Of a stretch of DNA of 64,000 bases, positions 10,601 through 61,027 are shown piece after piece. Numbering within the stretch: position 1 is the stretch's first letter; the number at the start of each line of letters is the position of its first letter. Below the pieces are notes generated by a model that saw only the letters and a list, made by a program, of their open reading frames with translations, made no database searches and had not been told where the DNA came from. Source of the DNA: Conchocele bisecta (Eukaryota; Mollusca; Bivalvia; Lucinida; Thyasiridae); the NCBI GenBank assembly GCA_029237695.1, contig CM055274.1, positions 72,468,828-72,532,827 of the forward strand, written 5' to 3'. Made by a program: the position numbers and the translations under genes.

Positions 10601-12683
10601 GCACTGATACAGTGGAACCTCTTTAAACCGGACACCCTGGGAGGTCACAGGGTGTCCGGTTTAGAGAGGTTCCACTGTAATTAAACACTCAATGGCCAAT
10701 GTTTGCCATGTTCTGCTATGAACAGACAGGACAATAACATAAATTACATTGAAACCCCTCCAACGTAGACAAAATGGGGTCATCAGCGTGTTCGGTTTAG
10801 AGGGGTTCCACTATACATTTATATGTTTATCAGTTAGTATGTATTCAAGTAATTCAAAGCTCGCTACCTGATACTATAGCACACAATTTGATATCAATCA
10901 TTATGCATTCTCAGCCAAACCTCGTGACCTAGTATAATATGTACATATAATGTGTTATCAGCCTGGGCCCGGTTGTTCAAAGTTACTGTTAGCTTAACAG
11001 ACTGTTAAATCCTGAACAATGTTAAGGATTTAACAGTATGTTAAGCTAACAGAGGCTTTGAACATCCGGGCCCAGTATGTTGTCGCGTTACCTGGAATAT
11101 ACTGGTACATGGTCATAGCGGCTGGTCGTTCTGTGCCACATGTAACCTGTATGTTGTTCACCAACTCCCCGTGTACGGTGGGTGTTACCCGTGGGACGGG
11201 GATGTCATGGCTTGCCAAGTGCTGGATCAGGTCTTGCCATGCTTCTGAAGACAGGAAGCATGACGATGGCGATGATACAGTAGAAAAAATTATCTAAATC
11301 GACCCAAAAACATATCCGTGCTTAATTTCACCCCTAAGGAACTGGAATGGAATTTTGCAACCAATCTAATGGTCACACAATGATTTTCCGACTAGTCCAT
11401 TTATGAAAAGGTATGGCGATGTTTGTTTTTCTTCTTCTCAAAAATATGAAAATTACTTGTAAAAAGTGCAGATCCTGATGAGACTGCTCGTCACGAGCCG
11501 CCTCATCTGGATCTACACTTTTTGCCAATACCACTATACAGGCCTGTGGTGTTGAAAGGGTTAACGTTAATTATGTCATTGCTAATTATCTATCATGATA
11601 AAGTATATCTTGTTTTAGTCATTCGTCTGATTTGCAGTGGAACATCTTTAAAGCGGACATCCAGTGTTGGGTTTTATAGCAATGTATCTATGCCAGTAAC
11701 GATAATGTATTTTATGATCGATGTTTAAATGTGTTAAATGTGTTAAATGTGCAGATATTAGAAGTAGCAGAGTGTAGAGAATATTGTCTTTCTTAGAGGA
11801 GGACATTTTATGAAATATACATCATTATACAGTGAATTACCATGGGTTACATGTAAATAGCTGAATTCCGATCGATTCTGAGTTTCCAGAACAATAGTCT
11901 GTTTCACGAAAGCTGCCCAAATGTTACGCCCATATAAACAATTCGAAAACAATATTTTTTTCGATAATATTAAATTAAAGGAAGATTTAAGAATGAGCCT
12001 TCTTTTTATTTCGTGAAATTTGGTCAAATATTGGTTTTATTACGAAAAATTTATTTCTCTATGGGAATTTAACATGGGGGGAAAAGGTAGAGGAGTTGTG
12101 GTAGAAGTCAAAAAACGAAAAAAATTGGAAATTGACTCCGAAACCTAGCTAGATAGCTTGGAAATGATTTAACTAAGAAAACAAAAGTTAAATTTTAAAA
12201 ATCGGTCCAGTATTTCTGAAATTCTAAAAAATTTCACCATGTTAAATCCCCATAGACATCTTTACTCCGTGAAGATGTCTATGGGGATTTAACATGGGGA
12301 AATTTTGTTTTCGCAATAAAATCAATATTTGACCAAATTTCACGAAATAAAAAGAAGGCTCACTCTTAAATTTTCCTTTAATTTAATATTATCGAAAAAA
12401 ATATGGTTTTTGGCCGTAAAATTTGGGCAGCTTTCGTGAAACAGACAATAGATCATAATGACTTACTTATGATGTCCATCCGTTGCGATATGTCACTAAT
12501 AAATATTTTCAGCACGTATCCATCTGCAGACACCTTGGTCATATGTTCATTCTTGTGTTCATCCGCCAAGAAGATATGATAGTTGAGATCACAGTATCCT
12601 GGTAGCTGTTTAATTGTTGTCACGTGGCATCCATATTCCGACAACACAAGTTGTCCTATGTTCTCCTCAGTGAACGTTTCCAT
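7224..12683 (-). CDS. HYKK: Hydroxylysine kinase-like gene (five exons)
   Basis: Exons at 12683-12467, 11244-11092, 9842-9751, 8593-8422 and 7663-7224 join in frame (intron phases 1, 1, 0, 1) into 357 codons plus stop, close to the roughly 370 residues of vertebrate HYKK. The family transfers phosphate from GTP to 5-hydroxy-L-lysine in cytosolic collagen-lysine breakdown. It belongs to the APH/choline-kinase fold. Visible motifs are the N-terminal strand with GYVLKI, the hinge segment MYQYIPG, the catalytic loop IIHGDLGPQNIL and the metal-binding VSGLIDFEHSS, in which vertebrate-type DFG is DFE. All donors are GT and all acceptors AG. Nearly every intron carries a MITE close to a splice site. 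A related aminoglycoside phosphotransferase-domain protein is possible, but the order and spacing of blocks fit HYKK best. Exon structure is read from sequence; substrate is inferred from family. Confidence 0.88.
7671..7790. repeat. Family N MITE fragment at HYKK exon 5 acceptor
   Basis: ATGTGGTTGTGACTTGG and the following TTTGTGACCAGTGTA match the left end of family N. It starts about 8 bp upstream of the exon 5 acceptor, and its right part runs into family B. Confidence 0.5.
7790..8252. mobile_element. Family B hairpin element, copy 1 (re-duplicated hairpin)
   Basis: Arms contain TATAAACTTGGAAAAGTCGC and GGGAATACTGGACGA and face each other across a short loop (GGCCGGAAGGCC). In this copy the hairpin is repeated, so left and right arms alternate. 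A tail follows, from TTATAATTCCAGCA to TGCTGGAATTAT, which are inverted repeats of each other. It lies in HYKK intron 4. The frame reading VEFIGDINLEKSREYW is a repeat shadow. Confidence 0.8.
8422..8593 (-). CDS. HYKK: HYKK-like exon 4
   Basis: The exon encodes 57 codons plus one base between acceptor ATTACCAG and donor GTAAGA. It runs from TFVSPTLSSYELIWKIDAV through DKILPVIHKLQK. This is the helical C-lobe segment preceding the catalytic loop, including the family Trp (LIWKI). A tandem-free MITE copy begins about 30 bp upstream of the acceptor. Confidence 0.85.
8624..8862. mobile_element. Family N MITE, complete copy
   Basis: Left end GCTGTGACTGGAGAAA and right end TTTCTCCAGGCACAGC are inverted repeats. 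The interior carries GATCAGACTGTGCGGATGCA against GATCAGCCTG-type inverted motifs. It lies about 30 bp upstream of the HYKK exon 4 acceptor. Confidence 0.7.
9375..9730. repeat. Cluster of CATATG / ATTCATATGAA short palindromes
   Basis: More than twenty near-copies of ATATGAAATTCATATGAA-type words occur in about 350 bp, many self-complementary. The cluster lies in HYKK intron 3, next to exon 3. Confidence 0.7.
9751..9842 (-). CDS. HYKK: HYKK-like exon 3 (92 bp)
   Basis: This short exon sits between acceptor ACCAG and donor GTACTT. It encodes ERVDEVNVSSVENVLIQVG, then ELAGRTNMAMQ, which corresponds to the family segment after the PG hinge. The split glycine codon formed with exon 2 (G plus GA) and the phase 0 end both agree with the neighbouring exons. 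Confidence 0.8.
9980..10026. repeat. Short hairpin, family G variant
   Basis: CCAGGGCCCGGTTG is inverted as CAACCGGGCCCTGG around an AAGCTT centre. Its ends match the GGGCCCGGTTG ends of family G. Confidence 0.65.
10420..10930. repeat. Minisatellite of about 72 bp units, interrupted by a MITE
   Basis: Units begin CAGTATGTATTCGGTCAAT (10420), CAGTATACATTCGGCCAAT (10487) and CAGCATACACTCGGTCAAT (10562), with diverged units after 10830. An inverted-repeat element (10606-10820) splits the array. Confidence 0.6.
10606..10820. mobile_element. MITE with ACAGTGGAACCTCTTTAAA ends
   Basis: ACAGTGGAACCTCTTTAAAC and its complement form a hairpin at 10608-10678. A further inverted end (GGTTTAGAGGGGTTCCACT) lies near 10795-10812. 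A related single end occurs at 11636. The ends resemble those of pogo/Tc1-type MITEs; that class is an inference. Confidence 0.55.
10969..11074. mobile_element. Family G hairpin MITE, copy 1
   Basis: GGGCCCGGTTGTTCAAAG and its reverse complement enclose GTTAGCTTAACAGACTGTTA and its inverse. It ends about 18 bp from the HYKK exon 2 donor. Confidence 0.7.
11092..11244 (-). CDS. HYKK: HYKK-like exon 2
   Basis: The acceptor TCTTCAG ends at 11245. The exon completes the split codon from exon 1 and encodes AWQDLIQHLASHDIPVPRV, then VTCGTERPAAMTMYQYIPG. This is the hydrophobic helix, the PVP turn and the hinge region of the kinase family. The donor G|GTAACG gives phase 1. A foldback repeat ends about 18-20 bp beyond this donor. 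Confidence 0.85.
11318..11565. mobile_element. Family O MITE, copy 1
   Basis: Shares TAGTCCATTTATGAAAAGGT and AAATATGAAAATTACTTG with the copy at 21.05 kb. Its centre is a hairpin GATCCTGATGAGACTGCTCG / CGAGCCGCCTCATCTGGATC. The right end is GTTGAAAGGGTTAA. Confidence 0.65.
11898..12449. mobile_element. Family A MITE, copy 1
   Basis: TIR-like ends TCTGTTTCACGAAAGCTGCC and its inverse, mirrored AT-rich arms (GAATGAGCCTTCTTTTTATT), and the CCCCATGTTAAATCCCCATA hairpin at the centre. Its end lies about 18 bp from the HYKK exon 1 donor. Confidence 0.8.
12467..12683 (-). CDS. HYKK: HYKK-like exon 1 (start codon, N-lobe)
   Basis: Opens with ATG at 12683 (METFTEENIGQLVL) and encodes 72 codons plus one base. 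The segment reads like the N-lobe of APH-type kinases: a helix, then IKQLPGYCDLNYHIF, then GYVLKIF, which holds the likely nucleotide-contacting lysine. The donor is A|GTAAGT at 12466-12465, phase 1. The terminal repeat of a MITE ends about 18 bp downstream of the donor. Confidence 0.85.
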
Positions 12684-12689
12684 AGGTGT

Positions 12690-13910
12690 TATCCGTCAGA
12701 CGGGCTGTTCCGTGATCTTTATTTGTTTCAAAAGACAATAACTTAGAATTCAGTTTATTGCAAAAGAGGAAAGTCTACCAAGTTTCAGCTTTTGCAGATG
12801 CATATTTGCATATATTATTCTCGTTGTATTCGTTTTCCGACACCCATGGAAAAGGCTAAAACTAAAAATCATGAGTTTTAGCTTTTTCCAGGAGTGTTTG
12901 AAAACGTATAAAATACATAAGTTAAATTAAAGTAATATGAACTTGTCTATATCAGCTACTACCGTGTTTTCACACGGGAGTAGCTGATATGAACTCGTCC
13001 ATATTATATTTCAGACCATTCAGATCATCAGAAAAGAAATGTATATGTTATACTTCAGAAACTATCTGTAAACCGTGAAGAGCCTGCTTAGTTAGATATA
13101 TACTGCAATGTACCCCATACAGTTAGCAAACGTTGCGATTGAGGTATGTAGTGGTGTATTACTAGTGTAATGTATCAAGTGACACCAATACAAACCAAAA
13201 GTAGTGTTGATATTTGTTCTGAGTACATAACTCTAATTACATTTCATTACATTGCACTACATAAGAGTTATGACGTAGTTCTATTTGTAAATGTGCGTTT
13301 TAACGCAAATCGAAATAATGGTGATTTGTATACGTATGATGCTCAAATTACATGTACATAGTGAAGTATGTTATACTTTATAAACCATATATGCATGTGA
13401 CACAAGTAATACTTCATAAAAATGGTTCTACACAGCAATTTCATGGATAAACTGAGATGTTTACTCTGGATCGCCAGTTCTTCTTACATTGCCGGTGTCA
13501 GTATAGTTTCCTTCCTGCTGATATATATATAACTTCAAGGGCGTTTCGGACCGTAACAGATTCGTTATTTATGTTTGATTTTTTTGTCCCAAGTTTAAAC
13601 TTAATGATATATTAACAGTGATCATGCGAAAGGTTCATATATCTATGTGATACAGAACTTTTTGCGTATATGTTGATTACGCATAGTAAAAAATGGCAAG
13701 GTTGTCCCGAAACGATTTTGGTCCGAGCTTGCTAGCGTCCGAATCGTTAAAATACTATAAATTACTGATTGAGGCCTTGGTATGTCAAAAAACTTGAAAA
13801 TAGAAAAAAAACACGTCCACACTTATATTTTTCAATGCATTTTAAATCTTAATTACATACTTGTAATGTTATTAAATGTAGTGATTAACATTTATATATA
13901 CAAGTTTACT
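12690..13910. other. Spacer upstream of HYKK with two hairpins
   Basis: Two hairpins are visible. At 12833-12912 GGAAAAGGCTAAAACT faces AGTTTTAGCTTTTTCC. At 12950-13000 ATATCAGCTACT faces AGTAGCTGATAT. No coding sequence is seen. The kinase promoter should lie here, but no TATA or initiator could be fixed. Confidence 0.5.
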
Positions 13911-13917
13911 TATTATA

Positions 13918-14330
13918 CCCCCACAAACAAAGTTTGAGGGGGTATATAGGAGTCAGCTTGTCGGTCGGTCGGTCGGTCTGTTGGAAATTCCCTTCCCGCT
14001 CTATATCTTACTACCGATGCATGGATTATCAAATGGCTTGGAAAAAATGTTTCTCATGATGAGAAGGTGTGTCGCGATCAATAACCACGCACCTACGTCC
14101 AAGGTCAAGGTCACAGTTGAAGGTCAAAGGTCAAACCTATTGAAATTCCCTTCCACTCTATATCTTCTACACCGATGCATGGATTATCACACTATGCCCA
14201 GGGTCAGGTCACAGACTTGATGCCTTTGAACCTTAACGCTCGGTTAAATGGCTTATAATCAGAAATGCCTCGCTTTCTTTGGCTGCCAGTGGGGGTATTC
14301 GTGTGCCGACAGGCCACATTTCTAGTTTTA
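13918..14330 (+). mobile_element. Dispersed bivalve-type repeat (TACCCCCACAAACAAAGTTT)
   Basis: Starts with a short hairpin (ACCCCCAC / GAGGGGGT), then GGTCGGTCGGTCGGTC. Two tandem half units carry CTCTATATCTT-CCGATGCATGGATTATCA, followed by AAGGTCAAGGTCACAG. It ends GGGGGTATTCGTGTGCC and TTTCTAGTTT. This form is widespread in mollusc genomes. The TE class is uncertain; the CTAG-like end would fit a non-autonomous Helitron. Confidence 0.55.
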
Positions 14331-14405
14331 TTTTAAATGAGAATAATACATGAATTAATGTAGTTTTACACCGAATATAGCACTCATCAACGCATTATAA
14401 TTTGA

Positions 14406-14799
14406 AGAGTTGCCCGTGCAATCATTCGTATTATAAGAAGACACACACAAATCAGCAGAAACAACAACAACAATGGATGTAAACAACGTTTTGACATTGT
14501 TAAAACAAAGTTCAATTTTACATTTGGTAGTCTAAAAGTTGAACAAGAAAGGGGTTTACGGAAGTTGTTGGCCGCGAAGAAAGTGTGCTGCGTTCTGCCA
14601 ACATTATATGGAAAAAGTGTGCTATTTTTATTTGCCACCACTATGTTGAATGAGATACACGGGGTCGACACTTACAAAACAATAGTTCTGTCGCCATTGA
14701 GGAGTTTAATGGCCCAACAATCAGATTCCTTAAATAAAATGGGAGTGGCCAGTGCCATTTTGTGCTCCAACAGAGAAATGTCTGCTGAAAACTATGAAG
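14406..14799 (+). pseudogene. RecQ-like helicase exon fragment with altered Walker A
   Basis: The open frame runs from after TGA at 14403 to a possible donor GAAG|GTATTA. It encodes FGSLKVEQERGLRKLLAAKK, VCCVLPTLYGKSVLF, KTIVLSPLRSLMAQQSDSLN and KMGVASAILC. This matches the Q-motif region, motif I and motif Ia of RecQ-type superfamily 2 helicases. Motif I normally reads PTGxGKS; here it reads PTLYGKS, losing the first glycine. No ATG lies in frame and no later helicase motifs (DEVH, SAT and so on) were found nearby. It may be one exon of a gene with distant partners, or a decayed copy. Confidence 0.55.
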
Positions 14800-15060
14800 G
14801 TATTATTTTCATAACCACATGTAAATTTATCACATGTTACTACATGAATAGTTACATATGACATTGACACACTGTTTTTCTAGTGCATACTGTGGCCGAA
14901 ATTTGAGGGAGGATACTATATAGACAAGCGACAAGTGTAGTGAATATGCACCTAGACCAGAGTGTGATGTACTGCATAGGGTGAGTAGACCCGGGCCGTG
15001 CTACACTGCATATGTCACGGTATGAATCTAGTAACATCGGGAGAGAAGATGTGTGTCTGT

Positions 15061-15135
15061 GCTAGGTTAGCTCAGTCGGTGTAGCGACCGCGTTGTAAGC
15101 GACAGGTACCGGGTGCGAGTCCCGGGTCGGGTGCA
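15061..15135 (+). tRNA. tRNA-like sequence (Thr-UGU-like), probable SINE head or pseudogene
   Basis: It shows an A-box-like stretch TTAGCTCAGTCGGTGTAGC and a B-box-like GGTGCGAGTCC with a good T-stem (CCGGG/CCCGG). The anticodon loop GTTGTAA would give UGU. The acceptor stem does not close (GCTAGGT against a non-complementary 3' side) and the anticodon stem is only three pairs. A tRNA-derived SINE or pseudogene is therefore likelier than a working tRNA. Confidence 0.45.
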
Positions 15136-15139
15136 TATT

Positions 15140-16990
15140 TTCTCTTCCAGTCTACTTGTCACACATGTTATAAAGGCAGTTTCAATAATTTACCCTCGTA
15201 ACATTAAACTCTGTAGTTGTAGCAACTCTTCCCCTTTTTACTATAGCCGAGGGCGGAGGTGACGTGGCCGTCCTCTTCTTCACTGCTGCATCTATGCGTA
15301 CTGATGATGCACATTGTTTCTTTTATATATTTTGTTAGCTCAATTTCTGCTTGCGACAAGGATTTTTTTATCTATGAATTTTTGAAACTTTTCTGAAACA
15401 AGGTGTACATATAAAATCATTGTTACTTTGAACATGTTGAATGTGGTCTATATAGTAAGAGCTTCAGATATTTTAACACCTGCTCTTATGGTGGCCGTCA
15501 ATTTTCCTCTTTCTTTGTTTCCCCTTTTTTACAACTATTGAATATTACAGAACACGAAACACAAGACAAGTTTATGTCGCCATTTTTAACACGTAGCACG
15601 GGAAGTGAAAGGGCCACAATTATGTATAGACTTCGGAAGATAAATATGTCAACTACAGATAGGGTAACGTCCAGAATTATGTCCCATTTTCCCATCCAGT
15701 TCATTGACAATTGACGCATATTCATATTTATCAATAAAAACATATTTTAAAAGTGTATACACTGAGTTATTTGATTGCTTAAAACTTATTAACATGCGGC
15801 ATATTAAATACAAATTCAACATGTCACGCAGAATATGTGGTTGTGAGTGGAGAAATGTGGATGATGGTATTTGCCACCATTGTAGATCGACATGTGACTG
15901 TTTAACCGTGAACATCTGCGTAATCTCATGAAATATATTGATATATATTTACAGAAAATGTAATATAATTATTTTCCGTAAATGACGACAGAAGTTGAAA
16001 AAAATGTTATTTTACTTCACTAAAGAAAACTATTGTAGATCTAGATCTAATTTTTCTACATGTATTTACTGAAATTACGCAGATGTCCGAAAGTACAAAA
16101 TCCCATGGCGTTTCTCATTTGAACGCACACCTGTCATTTGACGATGCGATATCTATACAAAAAATCGTATCTACGTTACGCGCTTGCCGTCTCGGGCCTC
16201 AAACTGTGACCCCGATAATTATAAATAGATGTCACGGTGCTAGTCATGTGTGATCCATCTCCCGCCATATTGAAGATGCTCTGTTTACTTTCTGCTTCGT
16301 GTGAGAGTGACCTTAGAATTTTGCTAATCAACACTTTATTAGGTGAGTTTGTGATAATATTTTCGTGTCATATTGGAATATAGTCTATCAATAACAATAT
16401 AGCGAAGTATGAATGTCAACGCACTGCAGGTTTTTTCTATATTTTAGTGCGCGAATTGTAAATGCTATTACGCACATTTTTACTATGCAGCGTGGTGTAG
16501 GGAATAGGACAACCTGTTGCCTATAAAGCGGAATATGTGCAGTTATGTTCATATATGCTATGCAGACAGATATAACACACCATTGTTTTCACCTAGCAAA
16601 ATGGCCTATCTCACAAAGTGTCCGGCCATTACAAATAACGACCACTATGAGGATTTGCACACTTATGACACATATATTTACTAGTATTTAGTCGATATGC
16701 GAAGCACCTGCAGTAACTGCACATAATGAAACTGGTAAACATACTATGTACTACTGCGTGCATTTTAACAAACTCTAAATATGTTGACGAAGTATGACAT
16801 AAGCACGGTATTGTCAGATTGAAGCCTGTATATTAGATTACACGGTAAAGTGTGCACGATCGTGCATAATATAAATATAGGTTAGCGTGCCCGCGATGAC
16901 TGTGCTCATTCAATTTGCAACGACAGATGCACATATCTGCTCAGTCTGATCAGTGACAACGCTCTTTGCAATTCACCCATTGATAATTGA
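15140..16990. other. No gene recognised; family H fragment at 15.90-16.16 kb
   Basis: The spacer holds a family N-like piece at 15836-15900 (TATGTGGTTGTGAGTGGAGA) and a diverged family H piece at 15910-16160 (TTTCCGTAAATGACGACAGA). Otherwise nothing supported. Confidence 0.4.
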
Positions 16991-16994
16991 GATA

Positions 16995-17240
16995 CGCCAT
17001 GCGATTTTGTACCTAAAACATGTGCGATTTTTCATGAAATACATTTACAGAACATGTGATATTTTCGGTAAATGACGTCGAAAGATGACGAAATTTTCAT
17101 AGCAAATGCGGAATGGTATTCCGCATTTGCTATGAAAATTTTGTCATCTTTCGACGTCATAAAATATCATACATTTTGTAAATATTCATGAGATATATCA
17201 CATGCTCTAAGATACAAAATCACATGACGTGTCTCATATA
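16995..17240. mobile_element. Family H hairpin MITE, intact copy
   Basis: Long inverted arms: AAAGATGACGAAATTTTCAT then AGCAAATGCGGAAT meet their inverse at ATTCCGCATTTGCT. Outer ends are GCCATGCGATTTTGTACCTA and TACAAAATCACATGACG. Confidence 0.75.
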
Positions 17241-17930
17241 GCCATTCTGTCGTCATCATGATTCTGTCTTATTGACTTGAATATGGCAATGCGAATGAGC
17301 TGATGGATGGATATACGCAATTGTTGTAAACGTCGCAAGTTTGTTTTTGCCAATGGGTGGTGCAAATATGAATTCGTCTGGTACACGGGGAAATTAGACA
17401 TCCATGTATGTATAAGGGTGGGAATTAGACTGTAAGCACGTACATGATTGGGGATAGCATCTCGGCTACAATTCACCTCTGACCGACAAAGGCGGCATAT
17501 AATTGGAACATAAGCAATGAGAAAATGGTAGTTATGTACATAATTTTATAAACAATTAATAGTTCACATTATATACATGTAAGTAATAGCATATATTGAG
17601 ACTTGACTTAAATTGAAAATAACTCATAATACATGGACATGCCACATGGACATCCCGTTACCATCTTGTGTAATGCTCGCTACAATATTATAATTTATTA
17701 TATACGTACTTTCGTCTCCCATTGAAACACAATGGAACGCAAGACGTCACTATTTTTCCATATTGACGTCTCATGAGTTCATATAATATTGCTCCGTGCA
17801 GGAACTACTATATACTTTTAAAATCGCTAAATAGTTCCTTCTAGTTCGCCACTAACTTGTTTATTTAATTGATATTTTTTGAAGCTCATATAAATTGCGA
17901 ATGATGTACGTATATAATTAAGATGTTATT
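17240..17930. other. No gene recognised
   Basis: AT-rich spacer without supported coding or repeat features. Confidence 0.4.
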
Positions 17931-17935
17931 TGATT

Positions 17936-18048
17936 TGTATGTGGATATATGCGACTCGTTCCGCCGCGCAACGATATTGCGCTCCTAAAGTCCTAAAGTC
18001 GCGCAATATCGCACGCTGCGGAACTCGTGCATATATCCACATACACAT
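17936..18048. repeat. Long hairpin (GTGGATATATGC arms)
   Basis: TGTATGTGGATATATGC and CGCGCAACGATATTGCG on the left mirror CGCGCAATATCGCACG and GCATATATCCACATACA on the right. The loop has a duplicated CTAAAGTC. It appears once in the window. Confidence 0.65.
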
Positions 18049-18373
18049 GAAGAAACCTATAAATATATTTTGCTTAAGCGTATCACGACGCTTGACATCA
18101 TTTGAATCTCCTCACAATTGGATAACTGTCGCAGTCAGATCCCTTCATTTATTATTTCCCATTTCCAAACCTACCCACGCGATAATTTAATAAAAATGTA
18201 TATTATAGATAAGTATACAATACTTCATGTAGTATTCAAATGCATATGTTTTGGAACACGGTCCAGAGAATTAATAATGCATGGCTGATTAAGACAAGTA
18301 TGTCTCCACCCTACATGTCCCACCATCGTTCGAAACGTTACCATGGTGACCGTAAACAGATACTTGTTCATAT

Positions 18374-18722
18374 CAAGGTGCATGACCCCGTGGTTACAAC
18401 AAAAACAACAATGGCTGAAAGTGTTGAAAGCGTGCCCACTCCAAAGTAAGTATTATTTGACATTTTCCTTAATATGGATTTTGATGAAATATGGCGCAGC
18501 AAGCGCGTCTACATGAGCTGCATTTGGTCGTCCCGAGAGTTCAGCACATACTTATGTATGACAGAAGTTTGGGCCAAAGTACCGAGACCACCAAAATGCA
18601 GCTTAACAAGCGCGTTTGATGCGCCATATTTCATCAAAATCCGTACGTACTTTAAATCGGAGCGCTTCTGGCAGTTTCAGTACTTGTTGTTGTTGTTGTT
18701 GTAACCACGTGAACATACACAT
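18374..18722. mobile_element. Family E MITE, copy 1
   Basis: Ends CAAGGTGCATGA-CCGTGGTTACAAC and GTTGTAACCACGTG. Mirrored interior AAATATGGCGCA / TGCGCCATATTT and GGTCTCGG-type arms, but the central hairpin is shortened here. A GTT microsatellite lies next to the right end. Confidence 0.75.
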
Positions 18723-18829
18723 TGATATACACGTACGTACAATGCAAGATGACGTACACGGATATATCGTGTGGATAAAATAAAAATAGCAAATTTTAAA
18801 ACTGTCGTATCTCAGATACTATGCTTACT

Positions 18830-19371
18830 ACTGTCTGTTTCACGAAAGCTGCCCAACTTTTACGGCTATATAAACAATTCAAAAACAATATTTTTTTCGA
18901 TAATATTAAATTAAAGGAAAAATTAAGAATGAACCTTCTTTTTATTTCGTGAAATTCGGTCAAATATTGATTTTATTACGAAAAATTGATTTGTCTATGG
19001 GAATTTAACATGGGGAAAAAAGTGGTAAGGAAGTGTGGGAGGAGTCAAAAAACGAAAAAATTTGGAAATTGACTCCGAAACCTGACTAGATAGCTTAGAT
19101 ATGATCTAACTAAGAAAACAAAAGTTAAATTTTAAAAATCGGTCCAGTATTTCTGAAATTCAAAAAAATTTCCCCATGTTAAATGTCTATGGGGATTTAA
19201 CATGGGAAAACAAAAATTCGCAATAAAATCAATATTTGACCAAATTTCACGAAATAAAAAGAAGGCTCATTCTTAAATTTTGATAACATTTAATATTAAC
19301 GAAAAAAATATTGTTTTCGAATTGTTTATATGGGCGTAAAATTTGGGCAGCTTTCGTGTAACAGACAGTAA
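18830..19371. mobile_element. Family A MITE, copy 2
   Basis: ACTGTCTGTTTCACGAAAGC starts it and GTGTAACAGACAGT ends it. Arms and centre are as in copy 1, but the central loop is shortened, joining CATGTTAAATG to TCTATGGGGATTTAACATG. Confidence 0.8.
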
Positions 19372-19374
19372 TTC

Positions 19375-20010
19375 AGTGTAATTGCTAACGGTATGATCTC
19401 TGCATGTAATTGCCTGAAATATATGGAAGTTTCAATACAGTAAGACGATCCGAAGCCTAAACTGCCGAAATGAATTGGATGTAGGTTGATCAAATAGTGT
19501 CTGACCACCTCCAAGGAGACAATTATAATGCAATGCCAATACATGTTTTCATTTAGAAGCAAACTATTCAATAATTGCGGTCTGCTGATGTGTAAACTAT
19601 AGTGTGATTTTATTTTCCCAGACTAAAATGTTGAAATACCCAATTGTTTCAGAATTGATGGAGTGACAATACTCAATTACTAATTCCTTATCTGGAGCCC
19701 TGTATAAAGAATACCAGTTATAACATACATACGAGTTTCTATATACATGTATTAGCACATATACAGGTGGGAAATGTTCTGGTGCTCAAACAGTTAACAT
19801 GCCGGTTTACTTTGTCGAATCTTCCATTTTGTATTATTTATGAATCCCCGCAATAGCATTTTTGGAGAATGCTTTTTTATTTCAGTGCCGCAAATATATT
19901 ACAAGATATATAAAGTTGAAACCCTTATATGATAATTGCATGAATTGATCCTATGAATAAATATACTGAGATACTGTACATAGTATGTGAGATATCGGAA
20001 ATTAAAAGTT
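19375..20010. other. Spacer downstream of the ligand; dispersed repeat piece at 19.63-19.70 kb
   Basis: GATGGAGTGACAATACTCAA and TTCCTTATCTGGAGCC recur at 23.21-23.25 kb. No gene. A minus-strand AATAAA lies at 19876-19881. Confidence 0.4.
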
Positions 20011-20013
20011 TAA

Positions 20014-20128
20014 AATGGGAAGATATCTGGCGCGGCACGGAAACGGGATGTGCTCGGCAGAGCCTCGCCCATCCCGTTTCCTAAGCCTTGCCAAATATTT
20101 TTTCCCATTCACGGCACTAACCTACTAT
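20014..20128. mobile_element. Family D hairpin element, copy 1
   Basis: GATATCTGGCGCGGCACGGA and AAACGGGATGTGCTCGGCAG pair with GAGGCTCT-type inverse arms ending CGGCACTAACCTACTATT. It lies a few hundred bases past the ligand stop codon and could fall in its 3' UTR. Confidence 0.7.
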
Positions 20129-20337
20129 TTGCTATGTATCCACCCGTTACAAATTATATTTCTAATGAATGTTTAGCTAACGTGGTAGGGCCTATGCACA
20201 TTAGAACGTGGCATTGTAACATGGTACCATGGTTTCTTCGGTGCTGGAAGGCGGATGTATTAATATATGTTACACGTGCATCATTACAATTACATCATAT
20301 ATGTAGATATATGTATGTCCTGTAATCTGCCTAGTAA

Positions 20338-60235
<39,898 letters not shown>

Positions 60236-60364
60236 CTGCAACACAGGTACCAGCAAAATACCTGATTATCTAGTTTATAATACACTTATACAAGAAACGA
60301 TACTTGCATGTGATATTTTCAGTCACCTGTGCCTTGCAACAGCACCGCTGATGATATGAGACAT

Positions 60365-60782
60365 ATATCAAGATGTATGATCACGTGGTACTAACAACAA
60401 GTACTGAAACTTCCAGAATCCATCTGATTCAAAGTACGTATTCTTTTATATTGTCCTTATTACGTAACTGATTTTGATGAAATATGGCGCATCAAACGCG
60501 TCTTGTTAAGCTGCATTTTGTGGTCTCTGTATTATCGCACAAACTTCTGTCGTTTTTGCGAAGAATCGATTTCCGTGTCTACTGACACGGAAATCGATTC
60601 TTCGCAAAAACGATAAGAAGTCTGTGCCGAACTCCATGGACCACAAATGCAGCTCTAGAAGACGCGTTTGCTGCGCCATAATTCGTCAAAATCCGTTTCA
60701 TATTAAGAAATATATCAAATAATACTTACTTTGGAATGGGCAACGTTGTTGTTGTTGTAACCACGTGATCATGCACCTTGTA
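60365..60782. mobile_element. Family E MITE, copy 4 (full hairpin)
   Basis: Ends GATGTATGATCACGTGGTAC and ACCACGTGATCATGCACCTT. The perfect centre GAATCGATTTCCGTGTC/GACACGGAAATCGATTC meets at TACT. Confidence 0.85.
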
Positions 60783-60784
60783 TA

Positions 60785-60998
60785 TATCACGTCATGTGAT
60801 TTTGTACATGTGCGATATTCATGACAAATAATTACAAAATTGACGATAATTTCCGTACATGACGTCGAAAGATAACGATAAAGATTACGCATTTGCTGTG
60901 AAAATTTCGTTATCTTTTCACACCAATTACAGAAAATATCACATTCTCCTGTCAATATATATCATGGAAAATCGCACAAAACCACATGGCGTGTCTCA
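60785..60998. mobile_element. Family H MITE, copy (diverged)
   Basis: CACGTCATGTGATTTTGTAC and AAACCACATGGCGTGTC form the ends. The centre is GATAACG-ATTACGCATTTGCTG with imperfect mirror. Confidence 0.6.
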
Positions 60999-61027
60999 AT
61001 TATATGCCCGCTTTTTCGAACATGTGT

